Counted from the stretch's first letter, positions 8,661 through 17,078 are shown. The stretch: DNA of 64,000 nucleotides from an uncultured Desulfobacter sp. (GCF_963665355.1 NZ_OY762229.1:1550001-1614000), one strand, 5' to 3'. Program-made: numbers and translations. Notes: generated by a model not told the origin, from the letters alone.

Positions 8661-8909
8661 ATGAAAAAAACAACACTGGAAAAAATTTTTGAATACGCAT
8701 CCATGCCCGTCCACGGTACGTTATCACGGAAACTGAGAAAAGATATCCAATGCCAGGTAAACGACGGCGCGATATATGACGGGGCTGTCTTTTTTCTCGG
8801 AGATGAGTTCGTCCGGATCACCGAAGAGACAGACGGACAAATGATCAATACCTATTATGACTGGGAAAGCATCATATCTGTCAAGACCATTGCAAACAAG
8901 AGTAAATAA
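8661..8909 (+). CDS. small beta-rich protein, unknown function
   Basis: An 82-residue protein with a good AAAGGAG ribosome site. A basic N-terminal helix (KIFEYASMPVHGTLSRKLRK) precedes alternating strands (IQCQVNDGAIYDGAVFFLGD, EFVRITEE, SIISVKTI). The strand pattern, with glycines after short turns, resembles SH3- or Sm-like small barrels, but no family was recognised. It lies 13 bases before a broken nitrogenase-associated gene and probably shares its transcript. Confidence 0.6.
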   Translation: MKKTTLEKIFEYASMPVHGTLSRKLRKDIQCQVNDGAIYDGAVFFLGDEFVRITEETDGQMINTYYDWESIISVKTIANKSK

Positions 8910-8922
8910 AGAAGGAGGGCTT

Positions 8923-9168
8923 GTGGCCTAGATTACGTTTTACGAGAAACCCGGTTGCATAAACAACACCAAACAGAAAACATGGCTCGCGGCTGCGGGA
9001 CATGTTGTAACCGAAAAAAACATATTGGAAACCCAGTGGACCCGGGAGGAACTTCTGCTTTATTTTGGGGACAAGCCTGTGGCGGAGTGGTTCAACAGAA
9101 CGGGGCCCCTGGTGAAATCAGGGGAGGTGATCCCGGAATCCGGTGCTTGCCCAGAACACCAGCTGTGA
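8923..9168 (+). pseudogene. broken nitrogenase-associated ArsC-like protein
   Basis: The reading frame gives ITFYEKPGCINNTKQ, AAGHVV, FGDKPVAEWFNR and VKSGEVIPE. These match the thioredoxin-fold ArsC-like family found with nitrogenase genes. Two defects are visible. A strong AAGGAGG site leads into GTG GCC and then an in-frame TAG (8929-8931) at codon 3, just before the conserved start of the domain. The frame also stops about 78 residues in, whereas the family usually runs to about 120-150 residues, so the RRPLM-type second half is absent. No nif genes lie in the window. Sequencing error at the TAG is possible, but it would not restore the C-terminus. Confidence 0.75.
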
Positions 9169-9275
9169 TGAAAAGAAATCAGCTGAGCCCTAATATTATT
9201 GAGATTAGTGATGATTAGATTGAGGCGATCAGATTTTCCACGTCTCCTTCTTGAAAATTTTCAGCGGGGGTAAGA

Positions 9276-9318
9276 ATAAACAGGAAGCGGAAAAGTTTGA
9301 ATCCCGCTTCCTGTTTAT
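9276..9318. terminator. bidirectional hairpin terminator after cobM
   Basis: A 15-bp stem built on AAACAGGAAGCGG and its complement, with a 13-base loop and T-rich flanks on both strands. It serves cobM, whose stop is at 9405, on the minus strand. Confidence 0.75.
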
Positions 9319-9329
9319 AATTTATAACT

Positions 9330-9340
9330 CCCCCCCCCCC
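9330..9340. repeat. homopolymeric C11 tract
   Basis: Eleven consecutive C residues on the plus strand, between the hairpin and the cobM stop codon. It lies outside any supported gene. Confidence 0.9.
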
Positions 9341-9404
9341 TGATCCACATAGACGAAACCGGGTTGGATGCCGTTTGTTACGCCGATTTTTAAAGCCAGG
9401 CCGA

Positions 9405-10169
9405 TTACGCCTTGTCCCGATATCCATGGCGGAAGGCCCGGTCGTAAAGTAATGATCTGACATCCTTGTCTGTCTCCAGAAATGGGCCCACAATTATAAG
9501 CGCCAGGCGGTTGATGTCGTTTTCGGCCATGGTTTGGGCCAGTCGCTCCACAACCGTGACAAGAATGCGTTCTTCGGGATGGCTCATCCGGTAGGCCACG
9601 GCCACCGGTGCTTCAGGGCCATAGGCCGCTGCCAGAATTTTTTCCACCTGTCCGGCCATGCCGGCACTCAGGTAAATCGCCATGGAGGCTTTATGGGCTG
9701 CCAGGCTTTCCAGGGACTCTTTTTCCGGCACCGGGGTCCGGCCTGAAAGCCGGGTAAAAATCAGGGTCTGGGATTTTTCCGGTACGGTGTATTCAACTTT
9801 GAGAGCGGCAGCTGCCGCAAAGGCTGCGGTGACCCCCGGAATCATTTCATAATCAATCCCACGCTGATCCAGCAGCGCCATCTGCTCTGCAACGGCACCG
9901 TAAAGGGAAGGGTCGCCGGTGTGCAGCCGCACAACCCGAAGCCCTTTGTCCCGGGCATGGGCCATGGCATCCACCATCTCCTCCAGGTGCATGCCGGCAC
10001 TGGACTCCTTTTTTGCAGCCGCACCAGCCCAGGTCAGCACGGCCTCGGGCACCAGGGAGCCTGCATAGAGTATATAATCAGCCGCTTCCAGGGCTTTCAT
10101 CCCCCTGACCGTGATCAGGTCCGGAGCCCCCGGCCCAGCCCCGGCAAATATAATCGGAAATTTTTTCAT
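9405..10169 (-). CDS. cobM: (cobalt-)precorrin-4 C11-methyltransferase
   Basis: A 254-residue SAM-dependent tetrapyrrole methylase of the CobM/CbiF group. It methylates C-11 of (cobalt-)precorrin-4 during cobalamin synthesis; in an anaerobe this is normally the early-cobalt route. Visible marks are GAGPGAPDLITVRG at the N-terminus, YAGSLV, RLHTGDPSLYGA, EMIPGVTAAFAAAA and LALIIVGPF. The start was set at 10169 because an AAAGGAG site lies seven bases ahead; the ATG at 10172 is an alternative with poor spacing. The start overlaps the end of the preceding nuclease-like pseudogene, so it may be read from the same transcript. No other cobalamin genes are present in the window. Confidence 0.92.
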   Translation of the reverse strand: MKKFPIIFAGAGPGAPDLITVRGMKALEAADYILYAGSLVPEAVLTWAGAAAKKESSAGMHLEEMVDAMAHARDKGLRVVRLHTGDPSLYGAVAEQMALLDQRGIDYEMIPGVTAAFAAAAALKVEYTVPEKSQTLIFTRLSGRTPVPEKESLESLAAHKASMAIYLSAGMAGQVEKILAAAYGPEAPVAVAYRMSHPEERILVTVVERLAQTMAENDINRLALIIVGPFLETDKDVRSLLYDRAFRHGYRDKA

Positions 10170-10701
10170 CATTCCGCTCCTTTTGCAGCGTAAACAGCAG
10201 GCCATTTGGGGAAGTTATGATTCCATCTCTCAAGATTGACCACCTGACAGCTTTCAGCCAGTTTCCGAAGCCATCGGCTCGATGGAATGCCAATGGGAAT
10301 TTCTCTATTCAATGCTTTCCACATAACCGTATTCATGGCATTGTCTAAATTGAGCAGGCATAGATAATGAATTGGTTTATCCGTTTTTTGCTCTGCATGC
10401 CTGTAAAGGTAAGAATCCCTGAATTTATATTTAAGATAATTTTTCAGCCATTTGAAATGATCGCGTTTCTGCTTCATGGTTTCATCATCATCCTCAAAGA
10501 CGCGGGTATCAAAGGCTGAAGGATCATCAAAATTTTTTATTTCAATAAAAAGATAGGCGGTCTCCAGTTCCACAACGATATCCACTGCTTTCATAGGAAC
10601 CCCATGGTAAGTGGATTTGCCTTTATCTTTTTCATCAAAGACAAAGGCATCTAGGCATCCGTAAAATCAAAGGAAAACCCATCTACATTGTCCAATTTCA
10701 T
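10169..10701 (-). pseudogene. PD-(D/E)XK nuclease-like gene, frameshifted by an 8-bp duplication
   Basis: The ATG at 10701 overlaps the stop of the AAA ATPase gene (ATGA overlap) and gives MKLDNVDGFSFDFTDA before a TAG at 10653-10651. Around the break GATGCC occurs twice, spaced by TA (10646-10659). Removing eight bases gives one frame of about 174 residues that continues FVFDEKDKGKSTYHG into the long downstream frame. The restored protein has AVDIVVE followed by AYLFIEIKNF, which fits the D...ExK core of PD-(D/E)XK nucleases. The remaining frame is free of stops to the end, so the damage looks recent. Translation could restart at MKAVDIV (10594), but that would lose the N-terminal strand. 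Confidence 0.7.
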
Positions 10702-11732
10702 TTGCCCAGATGCCCCATGGATTTTTCAATTTCACGATCCACAAAGCTGCCGAAGGTATCATCAATGGCATTGGGAGAAATATCCAGATAGCTGGGGGTG
10801 GCGGCGGCTTTTATTTCACCGGAATCCGTATCCCTGAACAGGCTGTGAAAAATCAGATGATCCTGGGCTTGGTACTGGAGATCAAACTCCTTGAGAACCG
10901 CATAGTCATGGGTGCTTATAAATATTTGTACGCCGGTTCGCTGAAGTTCCAGCAGAATGCCGACAACAGACTTCATCAGCCTGGGATTCAGATTGGTTTC
11001 CGGTTCGTCCCAGAACAGTGCTGATCCGTTAAGCAATGTGCCGTTCTGAATTAAGATCCATAACAGTCCTAATTTTCTGAATCCTTCAGCCAGGAGTGTA
11101 AATTCAAGTTCTCCATGCTTGCTGCGCAAAAAGAATTCTTCATTTTTGGCAATCACTTTTCCGTCCATGGCATCCTGGAGGCTTTCCAGGAGGTGTTTGC
11201 GCTGCTTTTCTGTGGGACCCTTCAGAACCGGTAAAAACGCCTTGCGGATAATATCCACATAGATCTCTTCAAAGTGAATCTCCCGTTCTTCATAAAGGGA
11301 TCGGAAACCCGGTGCATTGGCCATCATGTCCTTTACCGGAATATATGCCGCATCAAAGGGCGTTTCCCGCCAGGCCTTGGTGGCACCGGACACGGTTGCC
11401 TTTTCCGGCCTGGTTGTATGATTGGAGAATGACAATCTTATGGTGGCGGATTTTTCTTCCAGCCTTCGGGTCACCTCTATAAATCCCTTGCTGCTGGCGG
11501 AGGACCGTTTAACCAGACGGCCGATCTGCTTTCCTGAAGGATAAAAAACATTATTTATTTTTTCAGCAAAACCGTCCCTGCTTTTGGAAATATCGCAGGC
11601 AGCATAGACCGCTTTCATGATATGTGTCTTTCCTGTACCGTTCTCTCCGATAAAGATATTGATTCCAGGAGAAAACTTAAGTTCGAGCTTTTCAAAAGCC
11701 GTGAACTTTTCAAATCTTATTTTCTCTATCAT
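10698..11732 (-). CDS. AAA family ATPase (AAA_15/AAA_21-like), possible defence component
   Basis: A 344-residue SMC/ABC-like ATPase without a coiled-coil arm. The Walker A motif GENGTGKT is at residues 29-36, a Walker B region ALFWDEPETNLNP is near residue 240, and an ISTHDY switch histidine follows. This class acts with small effector proteins in several anti-phage and toxin-like systems (for example the ATPases of Septu and other OLD-related pairs). Its stop codon overlaps the start of a nuclease-like gene, the usual sign of translational coupling, so a two-protein module is likely. Divergent from a hybrid histidine kinase. A defence role is inference from architecture. Confidence 0.85.
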   Translation of the reverse strand: MIEKIRFEKFTAFEKLELKFSPGINIFIGENGTGKTHIMKAVYAACDISKSRDGFAEKINNVFYPSGKQIGRLVKRSSASSKGFIEVTRRLEEKSATIRLSFSNHTTRPEKATVSGATKAWRETPFDAAYIPVKDMMANAPGFRSLYEEREIHFEEIYVDIIRKAFLPVLKGPTEKQRKHLLESLQDAMDGKVIAKNEEFFLRSKHGELEFTLLAEGFRKLGLLWILIQNGTLLNGSALFWDEPETNLNPRLMKSVVGILLELQRTGVQIFISTHDYAVLKEFDLQYQAQDHLIFHSLFRDTDSGEIKAAATPSYLDISPNAIDDTFGSFVDREIEKSMGHLGK

Positions 11733-11962
11733 GTAATGCGCTCCTTATCCTGGTTTTTCAGCATAGATCAACCTAGAATTACGTGGCAGGGCATAAATTG
11801 TCAAGGCCATGTTCTTTTGAAAAAATGACCCCCCCACGCAATTGCGCACCGGACACAATTATAATTGCCGGTTCGGATCAACCGGCCATTGCCAAGTGCC
11901 CGGGTTTTCAGGTACCATTAAGCTTCTGCATTAACCATGTTTTGAATCAGGATTACCTTATC

Positions 11963-14656
11963 ATGCCCAAATGGTCTGTTTACATTGCCGCGATATGGCT
12001 GCTGGTGTCGGCAGGCGTCTGTGGTGCTGCAGGCCCGCCGGAGTCAAATCTGCCGGAGCGGAGAAGCCAGCGGATTCTTTACCTGAACTCCTACAACAAC
12101 GGGTATGCCTGGTCTGACAATATCCTTGAGGGCATCCGGTCGGTTCTGCCCGTGGAGAGCCAGAGCCTGAACTTTCAGATGGAGTACCTGGATGCCAAGC
12201 GGTACGAAAATGAGCAGATGCAAACCATCCTGTTCAACTATTTCAGCGCCAAGTTTGCCCGGGACAAATTTGATCTGATCATCACCTCGGATAACAATGC
12301 CCTGGATTTTGCCCTCAGGTACCGGACACAGCTTTTTGCAGGCGCCCCCATTGTGTTCTGCGGCATCAACAACTACCACCCCTCAATCATAGAAGGCCAG
12401 CGTGCCATCACCGGGATTGCAGAAACCGTGGCCTTTAAGGAAAACATGCGGATCATCCGCCGCCTGCATCCCCAGGCACGAAAAATGATCATCATCGGCA
12501 GCAACAGTGTCACGTCCCGGGCCATTATCAAGGAGATCCGGCAGACCATTGAGCAGGAAAAAATCGATTTTTCATTCACCTTCAAAACCGGCTTTAAGCC
12601 GCAGCTGCTCAAAACAGGCACACCGGATTATCTGGCCGGCCTGTCCCGGGACACGGTGCTTTACATCGTGCCCGGGGGCTCCGAGGCAGGCAACGGCAAC
12701 CTTTACAGCATCCAGGAGATTGCCGCCATGATCTGCCGGGCCACCGAGCTTCCTGTCTACTCGTCCTGGGAATTTCTCATGGGAACAGGCATTGTGGGCG
12801 GGAAACTGGCCTCGGGCCTGGAACAGGGCAAGGCTGCGGCCCGGCTGGCCCTGCGGATTCTGGATGGCGAGGATCCGGACAAAATTGCGGTGAAAACCGC
12901 CGAGGGCCACGCCTATATTTTTGATCACAACGTCCTTAAGCGTCTGGGGGTGGATATCTCCCTTCTGCCCCAGGGCAGCCGCATCATCAACAAACCCTAT
13001 AACTTTTACCGTCTTAACCGCCAGATTTTCTGGCTCATTATTTCAGGGCTCTTTATCCTGGCCTTCATGGTTGTCCTGCTGGGCATCAGCATGGCCCAGA
13101 AAAAAAGGGCCAACCAGGCCATGGAAAAATCCAAGATGCAGCTCCAGCTGGTTCTGGACAATATCCCCCACCTGGTCTTCTGGCAGGATACCCAGCTCAA
13201 CCTGGTGGATGTGAACCTCTCCTTTCTTAAATTTTTTAGAATCAAAGACAAAGCCGACATCATCAACCAGGATATTTCATCGGTGCCGGATCTTGCCTAC
13301 ACCGCCGAAGAGTCAAGGCAGCTGGGCCGGGAGGTCCTTGAAACCGCAGCCCCCTTCCACGCCCGCCTGCTCAAAATCCAGCGCAGCGACAAAGAACAGG
13401 TGTGGCTGGAGATCAACAAGGTGCCGTTGCTGGACAAAAAAAACCGGGTGGCAGGCGTGTTGAGCACAGCCGAAGACATCACAAAAAAAATAAATCTTGA
13501 AAAACAGCTGGCCCAGGCCCAGAAAATGGAAGCATTAGGTATTCTGTCCGGAGGTATTGCCCATGATTTCAACAACATCCTGACTTCCATCATCAACTCC
13601 ACCGAGCTTGCCATGGATGATGTGCCGGACAACTCCCTGACCCGCCAGGATCTTGAAAGGGTCCTCAGTGCCGGCAAAAGGGGGGCAGAACTGGTCAAGC
13701 AGATCCTCACCTTCAGCCGCCCCGGCCATGCCCGGTTCAAAACCCTTGATCTGGCCCGGGTGGTCAGGGATGCCATGGCCCTGGTGGAAACTTCTTTGCC
13801 CGGGAATATCGAGGTGGTCAAAAACTTCGCCCCCGGAAAATTCATCTGCCGGGGTGATGCCATCCAGATCCACCAGGTGGTGATGAACCTGTGCACCAAT
13901 GCCTACCAGGCCCTAGGGGGGAAAAGCGGCCGCATTGAGGTCAAGATGGATGAGCGGATTTTGATAGAGCCCGACCCCGGGGGGGATGCCCCCTTTAACC
14001 TGCCGCCGGGCCACTACGTTGAATTGACCGTCTCGGACAACGGACCGGGCATTGATCCTGAAATCCTGGACAAGGTGTTTGACCCCTTTTTCTCCACCAA
14101 GGGCAAAAATATCGGCACGGGCCTGGGTCTGTCCATGGTTCACGGTATTGTCCAGGGCCATAACGGGGCCATCTCCCTGACCAGCAAAGCCTATGATCTC
14201 ACGCGGTTCACGGTGCTTTTCCCCCGCACGGTCCAGGTGGAAGATGAGGAACAGCCCGCAGAAACCAACGTCTGCCTGGGCCAGGGCACCATTCTTTTTG
14301 TGGAGGATGACCCGGAACAGCGGCAAAGTGTGCCAAGGATCATTGAAAAGCTGGGTTACCTGGTCACGGCCGCAGACAGCGCCGCCCAGGCCCTTGCCCT
14401 GATCAGACAAGAGCCCTCGGGCTTTGATCTGGTCATCACGGATTATGACATGCCAAAGGTTTCGGGCCTGGAACTTGCCCGGCAACTTGCCCGGATCATG
14501 CCTGATCTTCCCGTGATCATGGTATCAGGCAGAAACGTGGAGTTCAGCAGGCTTGAGTCGGCCAACATCAAGGCCTTCATTGTAAAACCCTATGACAGAG
14601 GAATCTTGTCCCAGGGCATCAGCGAGGTGCTCTGTTCACCCACAAGATCCCATTGA
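11963..14656 (+). CDS. hybrid histidine kinase with ABC-substrate-binding-type sensor
   Basis: An 897-residue membrane kinase. A signal peptide (MPKWSVYIAAIWLLVSAG) leads into a periplasmic ABC_sub_bind-type domain (RILYLNSYNNGYAWS, DLIITSDNNALDF, GAPIVFCGINNYHP). A membrane helix follows near residues 350-375, then a PAS domain, a HisKA domain with H534 in GGIAHDFNNIL, an ATPase domain (NLCTNAYQAL, DNGPGI, GTGLGLSMVHG) and a C-terminal receiver (FVEDDPEQRQ, VITDYDMPKVSG, IVKPYD). The ATG at 11963 was chosen because it opens the signal peptide; an upstream extension in frame has no such feature. The next gene, a sigma-54 response regulator, starts seven bases after its stop and is the likely output partner. 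Confidence 0.92.
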   Translation: MPKWSVYIAAIWLLVSAGVCGAAGPPESNLPERRSQRILYLNSYNNGYAWSDNILEGIRSVLPVESQSLNFQMEYLDAKRYENEQMQTILFNYFSAKFARDKFDLIITSDNNALDFALRYRTQLFAGAPIVFCGINNYHPSIIEGQRAITGIAETVAFKENMRIIRRLHPQARKMIIIGSNSVTSRAIIKEIRQTIEQEKIDFSFTFKTGFKPQLLKTGTPDYLAGLSRDTVLYIVPGGSEAGNGNLYSIQEIAAMICRATELPVYSSWEFLMGTGIVGGKLASGLEQGKAAARLALRILDGEDPDKIAVKTAEGHAYIFDHNVLKRLGVDISLLPQGSRIINKPYNFYRLNRQIFWLIISGLFILAFMVVLLGISMAQKKRANQAMEKSKMQLQLVLDNIPHLVFWQDTQLNLVDVNLSFLKFFRIKDKADIINQDISSVPDLAYTAEESRQLGREVLETAAPFHARLLKIQRSDKEQVWLEINKVPLLDKKNRVAGVLSTAEDITKKINLEKQLAQAQKMEALGILSGGIAHDFNNILTSIINSTELAMDDVPDNSLTRQDLERVLSAGKRGAELVKQILTFSRPGHARFKTLDLARVVRDAMALVETSLPGNIEVVKNFAPGKFICRGDAIQIHQVVMNLCTNAYQALGGKSGRIEVKMDERILIEPDPGGDAPFNLPPGHYVELTVSDNGPGIDPEILDKVFDPFFSTKGKNIGTGLGLSMVHGIVQGHNGAISLTSKAYDLTRFTVLFPRTVQVEDEEQPAETNVCLGQGTILFVEDDPEQRQSVPRIIEKLGYLVTAADSAAQALALIRQEPSGFDLVITDYDMPKVSGLELARQLARIMPDLPVIMVSGRNVEFSRLESANIKAFIVKPYDRGILSQGISEVLCSPTRSH

Positions 14657-14663
14657 GGCAGTT

Positions 14664-16070
14664 ATGGCATTGATTTTGATCATAGATGATGACGATAATT
14701 TCTGCGGCACCATGAAAAGCCTTGTGTGTCGCATGGAACATGATTTCCTGGCCGCAGGCACCCTGGAACAGGGTTTGCGGCTGCTTGGGGAACATGATGT
14801 GGATATTCTGCTGCTGGATGTGGGCCTTCCCGACGGCAACGGGCTCGGGGCCCTGCCCCGGATCAAGGAAATCTCAAAATCCAGCCCTGAAATATTTATC
14901 ATCACAGGCCTGGGGGATCCGGCCGGTGCGGAAACCGCCATCAGCGAAGGGGTCTGGGACTACATTGTCAAGCCCACCTCCATCCAGGAGACCCGGGCCA
15001 GCCTTACCCGGGCCTTGAAATATCGAAAGGAAAAACAGGATCAACAGAAGGCGATGACACTGGATTTAAAGCGAATTTTGGGCAGGTCCGTCCCCATGCA
15101 GAAATGTTTTGACATCATGGCCCAAAGTGCTGCGTCCAGTGCCCCTGTGCTCATCACAGGGGAGACCGGCACAGGCAAGGAGCTCTTTGCCCAGACCATC
15201 CATGCCAACAGCCGGCGACACGACAAGGGCTTTATTGTGGTGGACTGTGCTTTTTTAACGGAAACCCTGATGGAAAGCACCCTGTTCGGCCACCGGAAAG
15301 GGGCATTTACCGGGGCCATGGAGGCCAGGGACGGCCTGGTGAAGCTGGCGGACCAGGGCACCCTGTTCCTGGACGAGGTGGGTGAAATGCCGCTGTCAGC
15401 CCAGAAATCTTTTCTGCGCATCCTCCAGGAGAAGCGGTTCCGGCCCCTGGGCGACCCCAATGAGATCACCAGTGACTTTCGTCTCATGGCCGCCACCAAC
15501 AGGGATCTTGACGCCATGGTGGAAAACGGCACCTTTCGCCGGGATCTGCTCTACCGGCTGCGCACCATCCATCTGCCCCTGCCGCCCCTGCGCCGCCGGG
15601 GCCGGGACATTGAAGAACTGACCCGCTTTAAAATCAGTGCCCTGTGCCGGGAGAACAACCTGCCGTCCAAAAAGATCGAACAGGGTTTTTTTGACACCCT
15701 GAACGCCTATCCATGGCCCGGCAACGTCAGGGAACTTTTCAATGTCCTTGAAACAGCCTTTGTGGCCTCGGGCAGCGAAGCCACCCTTTATGCCATGCAC
15801 CTGCCCGGAGAGGTCCGCATCCAGGTGACCCGGGCCTCCATTGAAAAAGGTCAGCTGCTCCAAAAGCCTGAAACCGATCCGGCAGAATTGTCCATCTCCC
15901 TGGAGGGCCAGATCATGGAATTTAAAACATGGAAACAGAAAATGGAACGGCACTATCTGGAACAGATCATTGCCGCCACCAACGCAGATGTGAAACGCAT
16001 TCTTTCTTTATCGGGCCTGTCCAAATCCCATTTTTATTCCCTGGTGAAAAAGTATGGTATTCAAATATGA
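14664..16070 (+). CDS. sigma-54-dependent response regulator, NtrC family
   Basis: A 468-residue activator. It has a receiver domain (LILIIDDDDNF, LLLDVGLPDGNG, YIVKPTS), a AAA+ domain with GETGTGKE and the sigma-54 contact loop GAFTGA, and a Fis-type helix-turn-helix at the end (DVKRILSLSGLSKSHFYSLV). It should activate RNA polymerase containing sigma-54 after phosphorylation. It follows the hybrid kinase by seven bases, so the pair forms one signalling unit. The start ATG was placed at the receiver's beginning with a GAGG site; an upstream in-frame extension overlaps the kinase gene and is unlikely. Targets are unknown; no sigma-54 promoter was seen directly downstream. Confidence 0.93.
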   Translation: MALILIIDDDDNFCGTMKSLVCRMEHDFLAAGTLEQGLRLLGEHDVDILLLDVGLPDGNGLGALPRIKEISKSSPEIFIITGLGDPAGAETAISEGVWDYIVKPTSIQETRASLTRALKYRKEKQDQQKAMTLDLKRILGRSVPMQKCFDIMAQSAASSAPVLITGETGTGKELFAQTIHANSRRHDKGFIVVDCAFLTETLMESTLFGHRKGAFTGAMEARDGLVKLADQGTLFLDEVGEMPLSAQKSFLRILQEKRFRPLGDPNEITSDFRLMAATNRDLDAMVENGTFRRDLLYRLRTIHLPLPPLRRRGRDIEELTRFKISALCRENNLPSKKIEQGFFDTLNAYPWPGNVRELFNVLETAFVASGSEATLYAMHLPGEVRIQVTRASIEKGQLLQKPETDPAELSISLEGQIMEFKTWKQKMERHYLEQIIAATNADVKRILSLSGLSKSHFYSLVKKYGIQI

Positions 16071-16141
16071 AGCGATATGGTCAGGGGAATTTATGTCTGA
16101 CTTCAATTCAACCCAATTTTCACAACAGGGTGTAAAATAGG

Positions 16142-16169
16142 TTGACATCCCTATCTCCAAAAATATAAA
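16142..16169 (+). promoter_or_regulatory. sigma-70-type promoter of the metal-uptake operon
   Basis: TTGACA at 16142-16147, 16 bases of spacing, and TATAAA at 16164-16169. Transcription from here would give an untranslated leader of roughly 370 bases before the NikL-like gene. Confidence 0.65.
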
Positions 16170-16175
16170 AGACCT

Positions 16176-16458
16176 CCATTCATTATTTCGCATTTTGGGA
16201 AATATGGATAAAAACGCAGCGCTTTGGGTATCTTATATGTTACTGATCTGAAAAAAAATAAAGACTGAAGTCTTTCCCCGATGTTTGAGTAACATAAAAA
16301 AAGCCTGTTGATTTATGCATATACTGCCGTTTGAAGCGGCGGAACAGTGAACTTTTAATACCAGAGTTCTCTGAAAAAGATAGATAATAAAAATAACGAA
16401 TAAAGCCATGAAGGTTTAGGTGCAGGACTGCTGCCTTAAGTTTTTATGGCTTTTTTTT
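16176..16458 (+). ncRNA. putative structured 5' leader (riboswitch or attenuator candidate)
   Basis: A 477-base gene-free gap is mostly filled by this leader. It can fold a long-range 9-bp stem (TATGTTACT at 16236-16244 with AGTAACATA at 16288-16296) that encloses a perfect local hairpin (AAAGACT/AGTCTTT, 16260-16275). Further short hairpins (GCCG/CGGC and CAGAG/CTCTG) follow, and then a large intrinsic terminator. This order of promoter, folded domain, terminator and gene is how metabolite- or metal-sensing leaders are built. I could not match it to the cobalamin, c-di-GMP or preQ1 consensus. The folding was done by eye. Confidence 0.4.
16402..16458 (+). terminator. terminator-like hairpin inside the leader
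   Basis: AAAGCCAT (16402-16409) pairs with ATGGCTTT (16446-16453), extended by GAA/TTT, and encloses an inner AGG(T)GCAG/CTGCCT stem. A run of T residues follows to 16458. It lies 90 bases before the first gene, so it would control read-through into the operon. Confidence 0.65.
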
Positions 16459-16547
16459 ATTTTTATACAAAGTCAAAAAAATCAGTTCAGACAAGGCGCC
16501 AAGGCACAAAAACAATCTAACGAAATTTAACACGGGTGATATGGGCA

Positions 16548-17078
16548 ATGGATACAAAGACAAAGACCAAAATGAAACCGGTTAAAATGTTCATGGCGGG
16601 CCTGCTTGCCGCTCTACTGAACAGTTCCCCGGGGTGGTGCCACGGTGTTATGGGTACCGTAGACGAGATTAAGGCCTATTGCGTCACGGCCATGTATGAC
16701 GATGGCGAGCCCATGAGCTACGCAAAAGTTGAAGTCATGGCGCCTGAAACGGCTCTGCCTTTCCAGAGCGGCCGTACGGATCGCAACGGCAACTTTGTGG
16801 TGAACACGGATACTCCCGGCTCATGGAATGTGGTGGTCAGCGACGGTATGGGACACAGGCTCACATTGAATTTTTCGGTTTTGCCCCAAGAGGCCGCCGC
16901 CATACCCCCCGGAAATAACACCCGGGATACGGCAAAAGAGACTGCTTCCGAATTGCCGGGTCAAGACCGTCATTGGAAAGTCATCTCCGGGCTGTCTGTG
17001 ATTTTCGGACTGTGGGGACTTTTCTTTGCCTGGAAAGCCCGACAAAAGCCGATCAGGGGGAACGGGCCGAATGAATAG
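16548..17078 (+). CDS. NikL-like exported protein with C-terminal membrane anchor
   Basis: A 176-residue protein. A signal peptide ends near GWCHG, so the mature chain would begin with His-Gly. A beta-sandwich with a carboxypeptidase-regulatory-like fold follows (AYCVTAMYDDGEPMSYAKVE, TDRNGNFVVNT, SWNVVVSDGMGH). A membrane helix lies near residues 147-167 and a basic tail closes it. An N-terminal histidine after cleavage and this domain order are features of NikL-type components of nickel and cobalt importers. The neighbours (TonB receptor, DUF4198 protein) support metal uptake, but no transport ATPase is present. The ATG at 16548 was preferred over a GTG at 16536; neither has a strong ribosome site. 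Confidence 0.65.
   Translation: MDTKTKTKMKPVKMFMAGLLAALLNSSPGWCHGVMGTVDEIKAYCVTAMYDDGEPMSYAKVEVMAPETALPFQSGRTDRNGNFVVNTDTPGSWNVVVSDGMGHRLTLNFSVLPQEAAAIPPGNNTRDTAKETASELPGQDRHWKVISGLSVIFGLWGLFFAWKARQKPIRGNGPNE

Noticed and set aside
8929..8931. TAG in the nitrogenase-associated gene read as pyrrolysine
   Set aside because: Some anaerobes use pyrrolysine, but the TAG sits at codon 3 outside the domain and the C-terminus is also missing, so decay is simpler.
9215..9493. Minus-strand frame overlapping the end of cobM
   Set aside because: It runs through the cobM coding region in another frame and crosses the C11 tract and the hairpin; no family features.
16176..16458. Cobalamin riboswitch upstream of the TonB receptor
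   Set aside because: A TonB receptor made this worth testing, but no B12-box-like sequence or typical core was found. Only an unassigned structured leader is claimed.
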